42,018 nt of DNA, from positions 1 to 42,018 of IMG/VR virus record IMGVR_UViG_3300007735_000733; one strand, written 5' to 3'. Position 1 is the stretch's first letter; every line of letters starts with the position of its first letter. A program made the translations under genes and the position numbers. Shown here one piece after another: positions 16,298 through 23,982 of the stretch. The notes under the pieces were generated by a model that did no database searches, was not told the origin of the DNA, and was given only the letters and a program-made list of their open reading frames with translations. The DNA is from a virus.

Positions 16298-18055
16298 TTA
16301 TCTTTGTAAACCTGCCAATATACTCATCAAATCTGGTGCACCTTGTTGTGGGGTTCCACCAGAAGCGGATCCAGGAGTGGCTGGGGACAGGGGAGCCTGC
16401 TCTACTGGGGCTTGTGAACCTGGTGGAACCGTTCCTGCCTGCGCTTGTGCCATGGCCTGTTCCTGCGGAGTAGGTGCAGGAGGCGTGAATACGGCTAGCG
16501 CAGCATTCTCTATGCTCTCCCCGTTGCGTGTACGTGTAATCACGTCAGCAATATTCTTAATCATAGGTGATGGGTCTTGCCCTTGAGCCGCCATAGCAGG
16601 AATTGCTTGCGCAGTTGCTGTAATAGCAGCGGTCAAGTTAGAACGCATCTTTTCGATCTCAATTCGTTGTTCTTCCAAAGTAACGTTAACGGACCAAGGA
16701 AGTTCTCTACGAATGAAATCTTTAGATACTAATTCAGCACCGAGTGCTTGAAGTGAGAAAATTAGGGCTCGTGATGGGTCAAGACCAGCCATCAATCCAT
16801 AGCGTACTTCAATTGAAGAGTCGCCCTTGATGTCTTTGCTTGGTATGTACTTTAACTCGTACGGAGTACCCTGTGCGACACCTCTAACTGATTTCTCTGT
16901 GTCAAATACTATTTGGTCAACTTCAAAGCAAGTCTTTAATACTTCTTCAAAGGTTTCCGCTAGTATAGTTTGTCCAGCCTTGATTTGTGAATCAAAGGCA
17001 CCTAGTAGAGCCTGAACACCTTGACCAGTGATAACACTAGCATCAATTGTTCCAGATCTACCTTCAGGATAACGAGCACCTAAGCGCATTTCTGACTGAA
17101 GTGCCGCTTGCTCCTGAAAAGCAGCGTTTGGTATGTCGAGTCTAACTCGACCAACGGCTTGCGGTTGGGATGTGCGAATAATCGCATCAGGTCCCATAGG
17201 CAAATCTATTACATCGGTAGGAACAACTAGAGGTGCTTGAATAGCCTTCTCTGCTGCTTCCATACCTAGATTAGCAAAACGTGCTCTTGCTAACTGTACA
17301 TATAAAACATCATCAAACTGTCCACGTGGTTCTTCATCAATACCAGGTTTGCGAGCAACGAATGTAAGCATTTTGCCTACTGGGTTCTTTGCTGCGTTTA
17401 ATACTAAGTTACCACGGCTAGGTACATATAGAACGATATCATTCTTATCAGAGTAACGAATCATTTCTACAACTGAGTTAGTATTTTGATTGTAACCTAG
17501 TTGACCAAGTATTGCACCAGCATACTCAGGGTATTCGTTTGCTAACTCTCCAAGAGTTTTCATATAGCGTTTAGCGTATGCTACGCAACGACCAAACCTA
17601 TCAAACTCAGGATATGCGCCGATTGGATCTTCTACTCTAATACGAGGAAGTTGTGTTTCAAAATCTAACTCAACATGGATAGGCAAAAAGCCATAAGTGA
17701 AATACCAATCTGCGCCCCAGTACATTTGTGATTGTAGACGTGATTGGTAAACATAGTTGTTGGCAATCATGCCACGCTTATCAGCAAAGGCTCTAGCACG
17801 ATCTGATGTAGTATTAGTTGTTGAGCAATTAAAAGATGGAAGTGGAGCAAGTACCTCTGCAAGATCACGGGCTGCTACATCTACGAAGTTAGCAACCATC
17901 GCTGAGTTCATGCCCTCAGGGAATAGATCAGGGAATACCTCTGTCATCTTACCCTTACGGACTGCAAGGATATCGGACATACGAGCATCTCTAGATGCGT
18001 GACGTAATTTTAGATTATCGACACGTTGAGCGATAGCCTCAATATTAACTGACAT
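16298..18055 (-). CDS. Portal protein
   Basis: 585 residues, ATG at 18055, seven bases after the terminase stop. It shows the usual portal layout: helical N-terminus, WYFTYGFLPIHVELDFETQLPRIRVEDPIGAYPEFDRFGRCVAYAKR (wing, about 118-165), a beta-rich centre, the region with SGTIDASVITGQGVQALLGAFDSQIKAGQTILAETFEEVLK (stem and crown), then a Gln/Pro/Ala-rich flexible tail (PPAPTPQEQAMAQAQAG). It forms the dodecameric ring at the capsid vertex through which DNA is packaged and ejected. Length and position beside terminase agree. The Pro/Gln-rich C-terminus is longer than core portals need. Confidence 0.85.
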   Translation of the reverse strand: MSVNIEAIAQRVDNLKLRHASRDARMSDILAVRKGKMTEVFPDLFPEGMNSAMVANFVDVAARDLAEVLAPLPSFNCSTTNTTSDRARAFADKRGMIANNYVYQSRLQSQMYWGADWYFTYGFLPIHVELDFETQLPRIRVEDPIGAYPEFDRFGRCVAYAKRYMKTLGELANEYPEYAGAILGQLGYNQNTNSVVEMIRYSDKNDIVLYVPSRGNLVLNAAKNPVGKMLTFVARKPGIDEEPRGQFDDVLYVQLARARFANLGMEAAEKAIQAPLVVPTDVIDLPMGPDAIIRTSQPQAVGRVRLDIPNAAFQEQAALQSEMRLGARYPEGRSGTIDASVITGQGVQALLGAFDSQIKAGQTILAETFEEVLKTCFEVDQIVFDTEKSVRGVAQGTPYELKYIPSKDIKGDSSIEVRYGLMAGLDPSRALIFSLQALGAELVSKDFIRRELPWSVNVTLEEQRIEIEKMRSNLTAAITATAQAIPAMAAQGQDPSPMIKNIADVITRTRNGESIENAALAVFTPPAPTPQEQAMAQAQAGTVPPGSQAPVEQAPLSPATPGSASGGTPQQGAPDLMSILAGLQR

Positions 18056-18062
18056 TAGTTTC

Positions 18063-19934
18063 CTATTCGTACATAGACATCTCGTACTCGTTTACATTTA
18101 CTGTAAATCGATTATCGAGTTGTTTGCGAGTTGCCCATCTATTCTTAACATGGGTTTGATTAATATTTCCATTGTTGACTATTTCACGTGCTCTTAGTTC
18201 ACAGAACCATAAAGCCATTACGCAGTCTGTTGGACCTCTAGTATCAGGCTTCCAAGTAATCAATTGTTGTATTAGAGCCTTAATACCTTCAGAGCCTTCT
18301 TGAGAAGGAAGTTCTATTAGGTTATTATCTTGATGTAGGTTATTTCGCATAGTGCCAAATAGACCAGACATGGCGGCTACACCAAAAGATGTGTCCCACT
18401 TGTTCTTACCTGTGAATTGACTTGAGAATCTAATGCCTCTTGAGGCTAGGTATGAGTTTAGATCTGCGTCTAAGGCGTAAGCCTTCTGATGTGCATTAGT
18501 CTCAATTCTTAGTTCTTGAGGATTGTACTTTACGCACCAGTCCTCAATTAACTCTTGTATCTTTGCAGGTGTTGGATCTTTCATATTCTCAACATCTAGT
18601 ATATACCGTTTACGTGTCATACGATCTACGGTCATAACTACTGCTGCAGTTCTACCACTCATCGCTGGGTCTAGGCCCATGATGGTGTAATACGAACCTG
18701 CTTCTTTAGGATGCCCTGCTGCTCCTGGTTTTAGAGGGCCCCTCTTACGCATCCCATTGATGGAGCCTTGGACACAACCAGGTGGAAAAATAGAGTCTTC
18801 TTGTATGTCTTGCTGTTGATATACCAAAGCCCAGGCAGAGGCCGAAACTTCACTTCGGCGCCTAAATAGTGCGGGGCCATTCCATTTTGGGTAGAGCCCA
18901 TTTTCATCAGGTTGAACCTCTTCCTCAGAACCTTCCCATGGTATATGGGACTTAGGCCATAATGTAACCCAGTCTTCAGGGTCATCTGCAAACTCAAGTA
19001 CTGCTGGCATGTTCATATATGTGAACGGTGTCTTGCCACTAGACCAATGCTCTGGATTACGTATCTCTCGATAGAGATCATTTGCTGCAATACGTGTTCC
19101 TACAATAAGCAACTTACCAGCATCACCAAGACGAGTAATAACTTCTCGCTGTAGCCACAGTAGTTGCTTCTCCCATTCATGAGCGTTGGTAGTAGTCACA
19201 ACGTCATCAAGGATAATTAGATCTGAACGAGCACCAGTGATTTGACCACCAATACCTAGAGCCTGTACAGTAGGATCTTTTTCGGTGGAGTCACGAGCCA
19301 CATAGATGCGGTCAGCCTTCCAAGAGTCAGCATCCTCTTTCCAACCGCCAGCACTTCCATAGATGGCTTGCATCTTAGACCAGCGCTCATGGTTGAGGCG
19401 TTGCTTGATGGAGTATAGATACTCCTTGGCACGCTCTTGGGTTTTGGAGACAATAGTAATTTTAACATTCGGATTCATCGCTATCCGATATACACAGTAG
19501 TTGACTGTGATGACTGTAGACTTAGCATGCTCAGGTGGCACGTTAATCAGTAGGCGCTTAGATGAGGCTGGCTCATAGACCATAGCCTCGTGCAGCCAAG
19601 AGGGTGTCCTGCCCTCTAGGATATCAATCCAATTCTGATGGTGTGGGAAGATCGGGCTATCTAAGAACTCCCTAGAGAACTCCTCAAAGCCAATTTTAAA
19701 CTTAGCATCACCTGAGACAATGGCAAGAGCCTTCTGGCCTTCATCCTTTGCCTTCTCTAGTTCAGCCATGAACTTAGAGTCTTTCTTCCAGTCTTTCAGG
19801 ACATCTGGTTTTCTGCCTGCCCTAATGATGGCATCCTGAATAGACAGACCTTGCCTTGCAAGATCAATAACCTTAGCCTTGGCCTCACGGAGTGCTACTA
19901 CGCTATGGTGTTCACCGCCTGCTTTAAACCCCAT
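18063..19934 (-). CDS. Terminase large subunit with N-terminal HTH-like segment
   Basis: I choose ATG 19934 because GGAGG lies six bases upstream; an upstream GTG/ATG-type extension to 20009 would add 25 unlikely residues. The protein has about 623 residues. Residues ~15-65 (VALREAKAKVIDLARQGLSIQDAIIRAGRKPDVLKDW) look like a helix-turn-helix as in small terminases. The ATPase has a variant Walker A, LINVPPEHAKSTVI (about 126-139), and Walker B LIILDDVV followed by the C-motif region LLIVGTR. The nuclease domain has MGLDPAMSGRTAAVV, an RIETNA motif and a late Asp (TDCVMALWF). It cuts and packages genome concatemers through the portal. No separate small terminase is obvious nearby. Confidence 0.9.
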   Translation of the reverse strand: MGFKAGGEHHSVVALREAKAKVIDLARQGLSIQDAIIRAGRKPDVLKDWKKDSKFMAELEKAKDEGQKALAIVSGDAKFKIGFEEFSREFLDSPIFPHHQNWIDILEGRTPSWLHEAMVYEPASSKRLLINVPPEHAKSTVITVNYCVYRIAMNPNVKITIVSKTQERAKEYLYSIKQRLNHERWSKMQAIYGSAGGWKEDADSWKADRIYVARDSTEKDPTVQALGIGGQITGARSDLIILDDVVTTTNAHEWEKQLLWLQREVITRLGDAGKLLIVGTRIAANDLYREIRNPEHWSSGKTPFTYMNMPAVLEFADDPEDWVTLWPKSHIPWEGSEEEVQPDENGLYPKWNGPALFRRRSEVSASAWALVYQQQDIQEDSIFPPGCVQGSINGMRKRGPLKPGAAGHPKEAGSYYTIMGLDPAMSGRTAAVVMTVDRMTRKRYILDVENMKDPTPAKIQELIEDWCVKYNPQELRIETNAHQKAYALDADLNSYLASRGIRFSSQFTGKNKWDTSFGVAAMSGLFGTMRNNLHQDNNLIELPSQEGSEGIKALIQQLITWKPDTRGPTDCVMALWFCELRAREIVNNGNINQTHVKNRWATRKQLDNRFTVNVNEYEMSMYE

Positions 19935-19965
19935 ATATAACCTCCATAAAGTTCCCCCTTCGTTC

Positions 19966-20274
19966 GGCGCCTCTAGGCGCCTCACTACCCCCTCAAACGA
20001 GGAGCGCAATAAGCGCTCCGAGAAACTCGCTATTTACTTCACGCTCGTTTACGGGTACATATATACTAACCCGTTCAACTATAGTAAACCGAACGCACTA
20101 TGTTTGAAAGTAGTATAAATTACTGGCTTCATATGATGCTAAAAAAATTAGAACTGATAGTGTATACATGCGCCGCAGGCGCTTTAAAGCACTGGGGTCG
20201 CCTTTTTAGGCGACACGTAAGTGCTTTTGGGGGTCTGGGGGTGTCCCCCAGCGGGGTCTGGGGCAGAGCCCCAG
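19966..20274. repeat. Hairpin-rich noncoding region upstream of terminase
   Basis: The 409 bases between the terminase start and the next gene contain no convincing gene but at least six perfect inverted repeats: 19966-19972/19975-19981 (GGCGCCT), 20001-20007/20013-20019 (GGAGCGC), 20170-20174/20178-20182 (GCGCC), 20197-20203/20208-20214 (GTCGCCT) nested inside 20186-20193/20220-20227 (AAAGCACT), 20235-20241/20245-20251 (CTGGGGG) and 20258-20264/20268-20274 (CTGGGGC). Local composition is far more GC-rich than the rest, except for an AT-rich stretch at about 20080-20165. Candidate packaging site, replication origin or structured leader of the late message. Confidence 0.7.
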
Positions 20275-20288
20275 CGTGCGTGAGCGCA

Positions 20289-20325
20289 TTAAAAAACCCT
20301 CGCACGTGGGATACACGCACGAGGG
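20289..20325 (-). terminator. Rho-independent terminator for the 142-aa gene
   Basis: Read on the minus strand, arms 20325-20314 (CCCTCGTGCGTG) and 20308-20297 (CACGTGCGAGGG) pair with two central imperfect positions around a five-base loop and are followed by a run of T (A at 20291-20296 on the plus strand). It lies 19 bases after the stop at 20344. It would separate the 142-aa gene from the terminase operon, so the late genes probably need their own promoter or antitermination. Confidence 0.7.
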
Positions 20326-20343
20326 CTAGTTTGTGTCGGCTGA

Positions 20344-20772
20344 CTATCTGCTCGCTGTCTTTAGCGCTTGCAGTAGCGCTGTGATGATTGCGTCAGGATT
20401 TGACTCGACAATCACGCTGTCGGTCTTGCGTGGCTTGCGTGGGGATTTGGTGGCGAGGATTGCCTGAGCCTCTTTTGAGTCTGCATCGTGCCAGTTTTCA
20501 CGCTTGCTTTTCTCGGTGGCTGGCTTCTTGTTATCTACGCCAATTTGAGCGCCAATTTCGAAGATGCGGGCGAATAAATCAGCGTATCCATTTTCGTCTG
20601 TATCCGCTTCGTACTTATTCGCTAACGCATTGAGTGATTGTGAAGCCATGCGTAAACGGCTTGATGCGCTTCCAGTTTTAGTTAATGCGCTTTCCAAGCG
20701 GTTAGCGATTGATTTTTGTACATCTGAAGCAACTGGAAGTTGTTCAGTTAGTTCCTTGATTTGCTTGTTCAT
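20344..20772 (-). CDS. Hypothetical protein, 142 aa, upstream of terminase
   Basis: Start at ATG 20772, with AAAGGAT seven bases upstream. Residues 1-60 are helical and heptad-like (KQIKELTEQLPVASDVQKSIANRLESAL, then RLRMASQSLNALANKYEAD), followed by DENGYADLFARIFEIGAQIG, a basic linker (KSPRKPRKTDS) and a short C-terminal helix. No HTH or catalytic motif is evident. Position before terminase raises the idea of a small terminase subunit, but the terminator between them and the lack of a DNA-binding motif argue against it. It may be an early regulator transcribed divergently from the plus-strand operon. Confidence 0.65.
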   Translation of the reverse strand: MNKQIKELTEQLPVASDVQKSIANRLESALTKTGSASSRLRMASQSLNALANKYEADTDENGYADLFARIFEIGAQIGVDNKKPATEKSKRENWHDADSKEAQAILATKSPRKPRKTDSVIVESNPDAIITALLQALKTASR

Positions 20773-20824
20773 TTTGTGATCCTTTCGAGATCGTTTTCCT
20801 GCTGACGTTTTCAGCATTGAGATA

Positions 20825-20853
20825 AGCCTATCGAATAATCAAGGAAATATCAA
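20825..20853 (-). promoter_or_regulatory. Possible promoter for the 142-aa gene
   Basis: On the minus strand TTGATA (20853-20848) and TAGGCT (20830-20825) are separated by 17 bases. The -35 is good and the -10 is poor. It would give a short leader before ATG 20772. The direct repeat AAAACTGAG (20852-20860 and 20864-20872) touches the -35 box and could be an operator. Confidence 0.35.
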
Positions 20854-21065
20854 AACTGAGCGTAAAACTGAGGTGTTTTGTCCTATTTTGTCCGTTTCTG
20901 TTTTGGGGTTTGTGTTGGTGATCTCTCCAACTGGCGCCAAGCGCATGTCCGAAATGTCCGATTTCCAGCGTACTCCAGCACGCACACGTGCTACATACAT
21001 CGCTGTCGTACACACGCACATGCAGCCGAAATCTCGCACGTACACGCACTACATACCTTGCTGTC
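20852..21065. repeat. Series of paired direct repeats in the divergent control region
   Basis: Four different words occur each as a close pair: AAAACTGAG at 20852-20860 and 20864-20872; TTTTGTCC at 20876-20883 and 20886-20893; ATGTCCGA at 20945-20952 and 20954-20961; and a 17-base element at 20991-21007 and 21049-21065. The first three pairs are spaced 9-12 bases, near one helical turn. The area 20773-21158 holds no gene I believe in. This looks like a set of protein-binding sites between the late-side gene and the plus-strand operon. Confidence 0.55.
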
Positions 21066-21158
21066 CCATGCACAAGCACCCACACGCCCTCGTTTGCAAA
21101 CCGCTTTTGATTAGATTTTCTATCATACGTACAGGTTTCTTTCTTTCTTTGGGGCTTT

Positions 21159-21187
21159 TTGATGCTGAAAAACCGATCTGCTATGAT
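21159..21187 (+). promoter_or_regulatory. Sigma70-like promoter of the plus-strand operon
   Basis: TTGATG (21159-21164), a 17-base spacer and TATGAT (21182-21187). The -10 matches the consensus in five of six positions, the -35 in four. Transcription would begin near 21194, giving a leader of about 100 bases with a long hairpin before the first gene at 21292. It is the best promoter I can find in the window and should work with the host vegetative polymerase, fitting early expression. Confidence 0.65.
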
Positions 21188-21212
21188 GGTTTTCGGTGGT
21201 CAAAAGATCACC

Positions 21213-21270
21213 AAGAAACTCTCTCGAGTGAGGTTAGTTCATTTCCTTCGTAGGCTCGAGAGGGTTTCTT
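21213..21270 (+). promoter_or_regulatory. Leader hairpin of the plus-strand operon
   Basis: Arms 21213-21228 (AAGAAACTCTCTCGAG) and 21255-21270 (CTCGAGAGGGTTTCTT) pair over 16 bases with a single G-U wobble, around a 26-base loop. The right arm ends in a T-rich stretch. It lies about 20 bases downstream of the expected transcription start and 21 bases before the first ATG. It may be an attenuator, a terminator subject to antitermination, or an mRNA-stabilising structure. The large loop speaks against a simple terminator. Confidence 0.6.
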
Positions 21271-21291
21271 TATCATCACGAAAGGAACCAC

Positions 21292-21426
21292 ATGTACATA
21301 GAGATAACAGACGGCATAGCGGTAATCATCGCCTTGTCGCTAAGTATCACGCTAATCACCACCACCGCACTACAAAATGCTCGACTCACACGTCAAGTAC
21401 GTGAGTTGAAGTCAGGTAGGAAGTAG
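21292..21426 (+). CDS. Single-pass membrane peptide, 44 aa
   Basis: ATG at 21292 with AAAGGA upstream; TAG at 21424-21426, two bases before the next ATG. Residues ~9-27 (IAVIIALSLSITLITTTAL) form one hydrophobic helix, followed by a basic tail (ARLTRQVRELKSGRK). First gene of the operon, so likely highly expressed early. It could be a small membrane effector, for example acting on host envelope or superinfection, but nothing shows this. No family recognised. Confidence 0.65.
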   Translation: MYIEITDGIAVIIALSLSITLITTTALQNARLTRQVRELKSGRK

Positions 21427-21428
21427 TC

Positions 21429-22961
21429 ATGCCTACCACACAGGTACCCCCAGAGGGTACGTTCAGCGAATACTATCGTGAGGTAGAAACTCACGAGTGG
21501 TATTCACGCCTTACACAAGAGCAACAGTTTGCTCTGCACAGCATCACAATAAACCACACAGGTTGGGGTAATTGCGATTGCGGTAGGAGTGGCAGATTTT
21601 ACACCTACTCACGCCACAATACCCCGCTGTTATCTGGCAAGTGTCAGCGTTGTATACGCAATTTCGTAATCACCCACGATCAAGTCGTGTATGACGTTTA
21701 CTCGATAAACTCGCTGGATCTGATTATGCCTCTCGGAAGTTTCCCCTCAGACACATCGCAACGTGAGATGTGTACATGCGGTGAGTTTATTTTCCAAGAA
21801 GGCGATCAAGCAGTACGTAGGCTGATCGAGTCTACACATGCACACAGAAGTTCCGCAACCGATGAGCCGTTCTTGGTTCACAGATCATGTTCGTTCTCGT
21901 GTAATATGTGCAACGAAATGTTTGTGGCTAGTAGGCGCTTCAGTTCGTATTACTACAATGGTCGTGAGATATGCGTAGATTGTGCGAACATCTGCTCAGA
22001 CTCAGACGATATCTACTCATGTGATACATGCGGTTATTACTTCGATCAAACCTTCTACTCCGATTGGCGCCAGCGTGATCTATGTAGCGAGTGCTATGAC
22101 GAGGAAGTCGAGTGTAATGAGTGTGGATATTACACACATGAGAACAGTATGGACGATCACGTGTGTTATCGTGATAGTTCAGGCATCTACGAGTACTCAT
22201 ACAAGCCACGCCCTAACTTCTTTGGGCGTGATGATTACTACTTCGGCATCGAGTTAGAGGTCGAGGACAAGAACGAGTGGGGCTGTGGTATAGGTGCAGA
22301 CATCGTGTATGACACACTCGGTGATCGAGTGTATTGTAAGCATGATGGCTCACTCAATGATGGCTTCGAGATAGTATCTCACCCACACTCACTCGCTGAG
22401 ATGCAAAATCTAAACTGGAACTTCCTACGTACCCTGCGTAGTAAGGGTTTCCGTTCATGGGATACAGATACATGTGGCTTACATGTACACGTATCTCGTA
22501 CAGCGTTTCGTAAAGATGGCAAGCGTGATGAAGCACACGAATTACGTTTCCAAAAACTCATTTACGATAACAGCACTCAAGTGTGTGCGATAGCAGGTCG
22601 CCAAAGTTCATACGCAAGGTTCATGGACAAAGGCAAACTCGTACCCAAAGTCAAGTATGGGCAATCGATGGACAGGTATGAGGCAATCAACGTACAGAAC
22701 GATCACACACTCGAGATACGAGTGTTCAAAGGCTCGCTCAAGAAAGAGCGTGTCCTATCTGCGGTAGAGTTTATCCACTCTGCTGTTGAGTATACACGCA
22801 ACATGAAAATCAATCCAAAGGACAAACAGTTCTCATGGATACGCTTCATGGCTTACGTGTTGGACAATCAAGAAAAATACTCAAACTTCGTGCAGGTCGC
22901 ACTTAGTTCACTCGACAAACCACTTGTATCATCATCACACATAGACGAGGAGAATAACTAA
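21429..22961 (+). CDS. Zinc-ribbon protein with C-terminal amidoligase domain
   Basis: 510 residues, ATG at 21429 with AGGAAG upstream. Residues ~48-250 contain many Cys pairs (CDCG 49-52, KCQRC 71-75, CTCG 115-118, CNMC 158-161, CVDC 182-185, CDTC 198-201, CSEC 219-222, CNEC 229-232), so several zinc ribbons. From ~271 the protein matches the glutamine-synthetase-like amidoligase family: FGIELEVE (272-279), KHDGSLNDGFEIVSHP (304-319), CGLHVHVS (349-356) and EIRVFKGS near 430. These are the metal- and ATP-binding Glu and His positions of the family. It should form an amide bond between a carboxylate and an amine using ATP. The next gene is a glutamine amidotransferase, as in predicted peptide-modifying systems. 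The target is unknown; zinc ribbons may recognise a host protein or nucleic acid. Confidence 0.8.
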   Translation: MPTTQVPPEGTFSEYYREVETHEWYSRLTQEQQFALHSITINHTGWGNCDCGRSGRFYTYSRHNTPLLSGKCQRCIRNFVITHDQVVYDVYSINSLDLIMPLGSFPSDTSQREMCTCGEFIFQEGDQAVRRLIESTHAHRSSATDEPFLVHRSCSFSCNMCNEMFVASRRFSSYYYNGREICVDCANICSDSDDIYSCDTCGYYFDQTFYSDWRQRDLCSECYDEEVECNECGYYTHENSMDDHVCYRDSSGIYEYSYKPRPNFFGRDDYYFGIELEVEDKNEWGCGIGADIVYDTLGDRVYCKHDGSLNDGFEIVSHPHSLAEMQNLNWNFLRTLRSKGFRSWDTDTCGLHVHVSRTAFRKDGKRDEAHELRFQKLIYDNSTQVCAIAGRQSSYARFMDKGKLVPKVKYGQSMDRYEAINVQNDHTLEIRVFKGSLKKERVLSAVEFIHSAVEYTRNMKINPKDKQFSWIRFMAYVLDNQEKYSNFVQVALSSLDKPLVSSSHIDEENN

Positions 22962-23791
22962 TGTGTATGTTATGCGTAGTTCCACCCAACGTACTACCTT
23001 CCAGAGAAAAATTAACTTACTCTGCGATCAACAATCCTGACGGCTTCGGCTTTGCAATCGTTGTGCAAAGCGAGAGGCGTATCATCGTGGAACACACGAT
23101 GAACCCTGACGATGCTGTTAATCGTTTTCTCGAGATGCGTGCAAAGTATCCCGATGATTACGCACTATGGCATGCTCGCTATGCCACACATGGCACAACC
23201 AATCTTGCTAACTGCCACCCGTTTTACGTGGTAGATGACCAAACTGTGCTGGCACACAATGGCGTATTACCGATAGATATTCCAGCAGGTGATACACGTT
23301 CTGACACACGTATCTTTACCGAGGACGTGCTTGCCCCAATGGGCGGTGTCAAGGCGCTTGATAATCCTCACATGTACAACATGATCGAGGAGTACACGTC
23401 AGGTTCCAAGTTGTGCATACTCACAGTTGATCCACGTGCTGAGTATCAGATGTACCTCATACACTCAGACAAGGGTGCAGAGGACGAGAGCAAAGTGTGG
23501 TGGTCAAACGATAGTTGCAAGGCTGACTACGGCTACTCACGCTGGATACCCAGTAAAGCGTACGATAGTTTCTATCCTTCGTACGATCACTACGGCATGG
23601 AAGTAGAAGGTGTCTTTCCATGTGTAAGTTGCCACGCATTTGTAGACGATGACAGGCTTGAGAAGGACGCAGTATGTCCGATGTGCCTAACCTGTCAATG
23701 GTGTGATATGCACACAGAAATCTGTATGTGCTACAAGCCAACTGGCAAACTACCTGACACCAAATACTCAAACGCATGGGGGCTATCATGA
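22961..23791 (+). CDS. Class II glutamine amidotransferase (Ntn-hydrolase)
   Basis: 276 residues, ATG at 22961 overlapping the amidoligase stop (TAATG). It starts Met-Cys, giving the N-terminal Cys nucleophile. NNPDGFGFAI (24-33), HARYATHG (71-78) and LAHNGVL (97-103) are the class II GATase signature positions; DTRIFTED follows as expected. The C-terminal ~60 residues carry a zinc-ribbon-like cluster (CVSCHAF, then CPMCLTCQWC and CMC). It would hydrolyse glutamine to give ammonia, to be used by the adjacent amidoligase or to edit amides on a peptide. The overlap and order support a two-enzyme pathway. Confidence 0.85.
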   Translation: MCMLCVVPPNVLPSREKLTYSAINNPDGFGFAIVVQSERRIIVEHTMNPDDAVNRFLEMRAKYPDDYALWHARYATHGTTNLANCHPFYVVDDQTVLAHNGVLPIDIPAGDTRSDTRIFTEDVLAPMGGVKALDNPHMYNMIEEYTSGSKLCILTVDPRAEYQMYLIHSDKGAEDESKVWWSNDSCKADYGYSRWIPSKAYDSFYPSYDHYGMEVEGVFPCVSCHAFVDDDRLEKDAVCPMCLTCQWCDMHTEICMCYKPTGKLPDTKYSNAWGLS

Positions 23792-23982
23792 AACGCATAG
23801 CAAAGCAACCACCAGCAAGGGCATACGCAAGTATGGCTGAGATGTGCTACAAGCACTACGAGATCGAGATAGGTAAGCGCAACATGGTAGACGCCAGCAG
23901 GTGGCTACTCAAAGCACACACCTATCGTGAGAAGGCTGGACAAATCGGACACGAGAAGGAGTTGGAAAATGCGAACCGCTAA
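23788..23982 (+). CDS. Small helical basic protein, 64 aa
   Basis: ATG at 23788 overlaps the GATase stop as ATGA. The protein is helical, reminiscent of a tetratricopeptide-like hairpin (ARAYASMAEMCYKHYEIEIGK, MVDASRWLLKAHTYREKAGQ). No family recognised. It may be a binding partner of the preceding enzymes; only the coupling supports that. Confidence 0.6.
   Translation: MKRIAKQPPARAYASMAEMCYKHYEIEIGKRNMVDASRWLLKAHTYREKAGQIGHEKELENANR

Noticed and set aside
20344-20772. 142-aa protein as small terminase subunit
   Set aside because: A terminator separates it from terminase, no DNA-binding HTH is seen, and the large terminase already carries an HTH-like segment.
20873-21253. 126-codon plus-strand open frame across the control region
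   Set aside because: It runs through the repeats, promoter and leader hairpin, has no ribosome binding site and no protein-like pattern.
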